NCBI GenBank assembly: GCA_016926925.1
Contig: JAFGNQ010000358.1
Coordinates: 1 to 13,283 of the forward strand
Direction of reading: 5' to 3'
Origin: Candidatus Aminicenantota bacterium
GTDB taxonomy: Bacteria > Acidobacteriota > Aminicenantia > Aminicenantales > Aminicenantaceae
Length of the DNA: 13,283 bases
Both the position numbers and the translations under genes were made by a program. Shown here piece after piece: positions 13,195 through 13,283 of this stretch (within the stretch, counting starts at the first letter, position 1; each line of letters begins with the position of its first letter). The notes under the pieces are model-generated. The model worked only from the letters and a program-made list of their open reading frames with translations, was not told where the DNA came from and did not search any database.

Positions 13195-13283
13195 AAATTA
13201 CTTCAACGAAAAATAAAGAGAATCGGATTCAGGCTTTTTCTTTTTTATCAAGCTAGAAAACGACGATCGAACGCAACGATTCC

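Overview
The window looks like a piece of chromosome from an anaerobic or fermentative bacterium. No ribosomal RNA or other decisive marker is present. The best guess is Candidatus Aminicenantes (OP8) or a neighbouring Acidobacteriota/deltaproteobacterial lineage. This rests on the repeat-rich secreted protein at the right end, a DUF6599-like protein and beta-oxidation genes, and it comes from remembered family resemblance rather than a search.

Left part, minus strand (1-3903): a signalling operon reads leftwards. It holds a soluble PAS/HisKA_2-type kinase-like protein that lacks the usual phosphoacceptor His, a two-TM HAMP sensor kinase whose external domain carries a CxxCH haem-type motif, and the start of an NtrC-type sigma-54 response regulator cut by the window edge. 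The kinase and regulator overlap by 4 bp. Upstream lies a monocistronic Rrf2-family regulator with an IscR-like Cys cluster.

Middle (3904-6339): a 680-bp gene-free stretch carries two complete copies (A, B) and one left-half copy (C) of a repeat about 192 bp long with terminal inverted repeats. A DUF6599-like gene follows, convergent with a YggS-type PLP-binding protein. Another pair of repeat ends lies just upstream of a perfect-consensus sigma-70 promoter.

Right-centre (6340-10682): a beta-oxidation/butyrate-type cluster on the plus strand. It contains a thiolase, a 3-hydroxybutyryl-CoA dehydrogenase, a third full repeat (D), an acyl-CoA dehydrogenase and an enoyl-CoA hydratase. Together these cover the full cycle between acetyl-CoA and a short-chain acyl-CoA. 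Repeat D sits exactly at the hbd stop codon and carries a terminator-like hairpin, so it may split the cluster into two transcripts.

Right (10683-13283): tyrS has its own promoter. After it come a 376-bp non-coding stretch with another near-consensus promoter and a leader of about 200 nt, then a small exported protein made of mismatched fragments of larger repeat proteins.

The most interesting signal is the repeat family. Its copies are about 191-194 bp long with TIRs close to CCTGRATTATTCA. They have a left hairpin whose stem sequence changes completely between copies while staying complementary, and a right half that folds as a four-tier hairpin with compensatory changes. One copy appears to supply the rrf2 promoter, and solo ends abut several stop codons.
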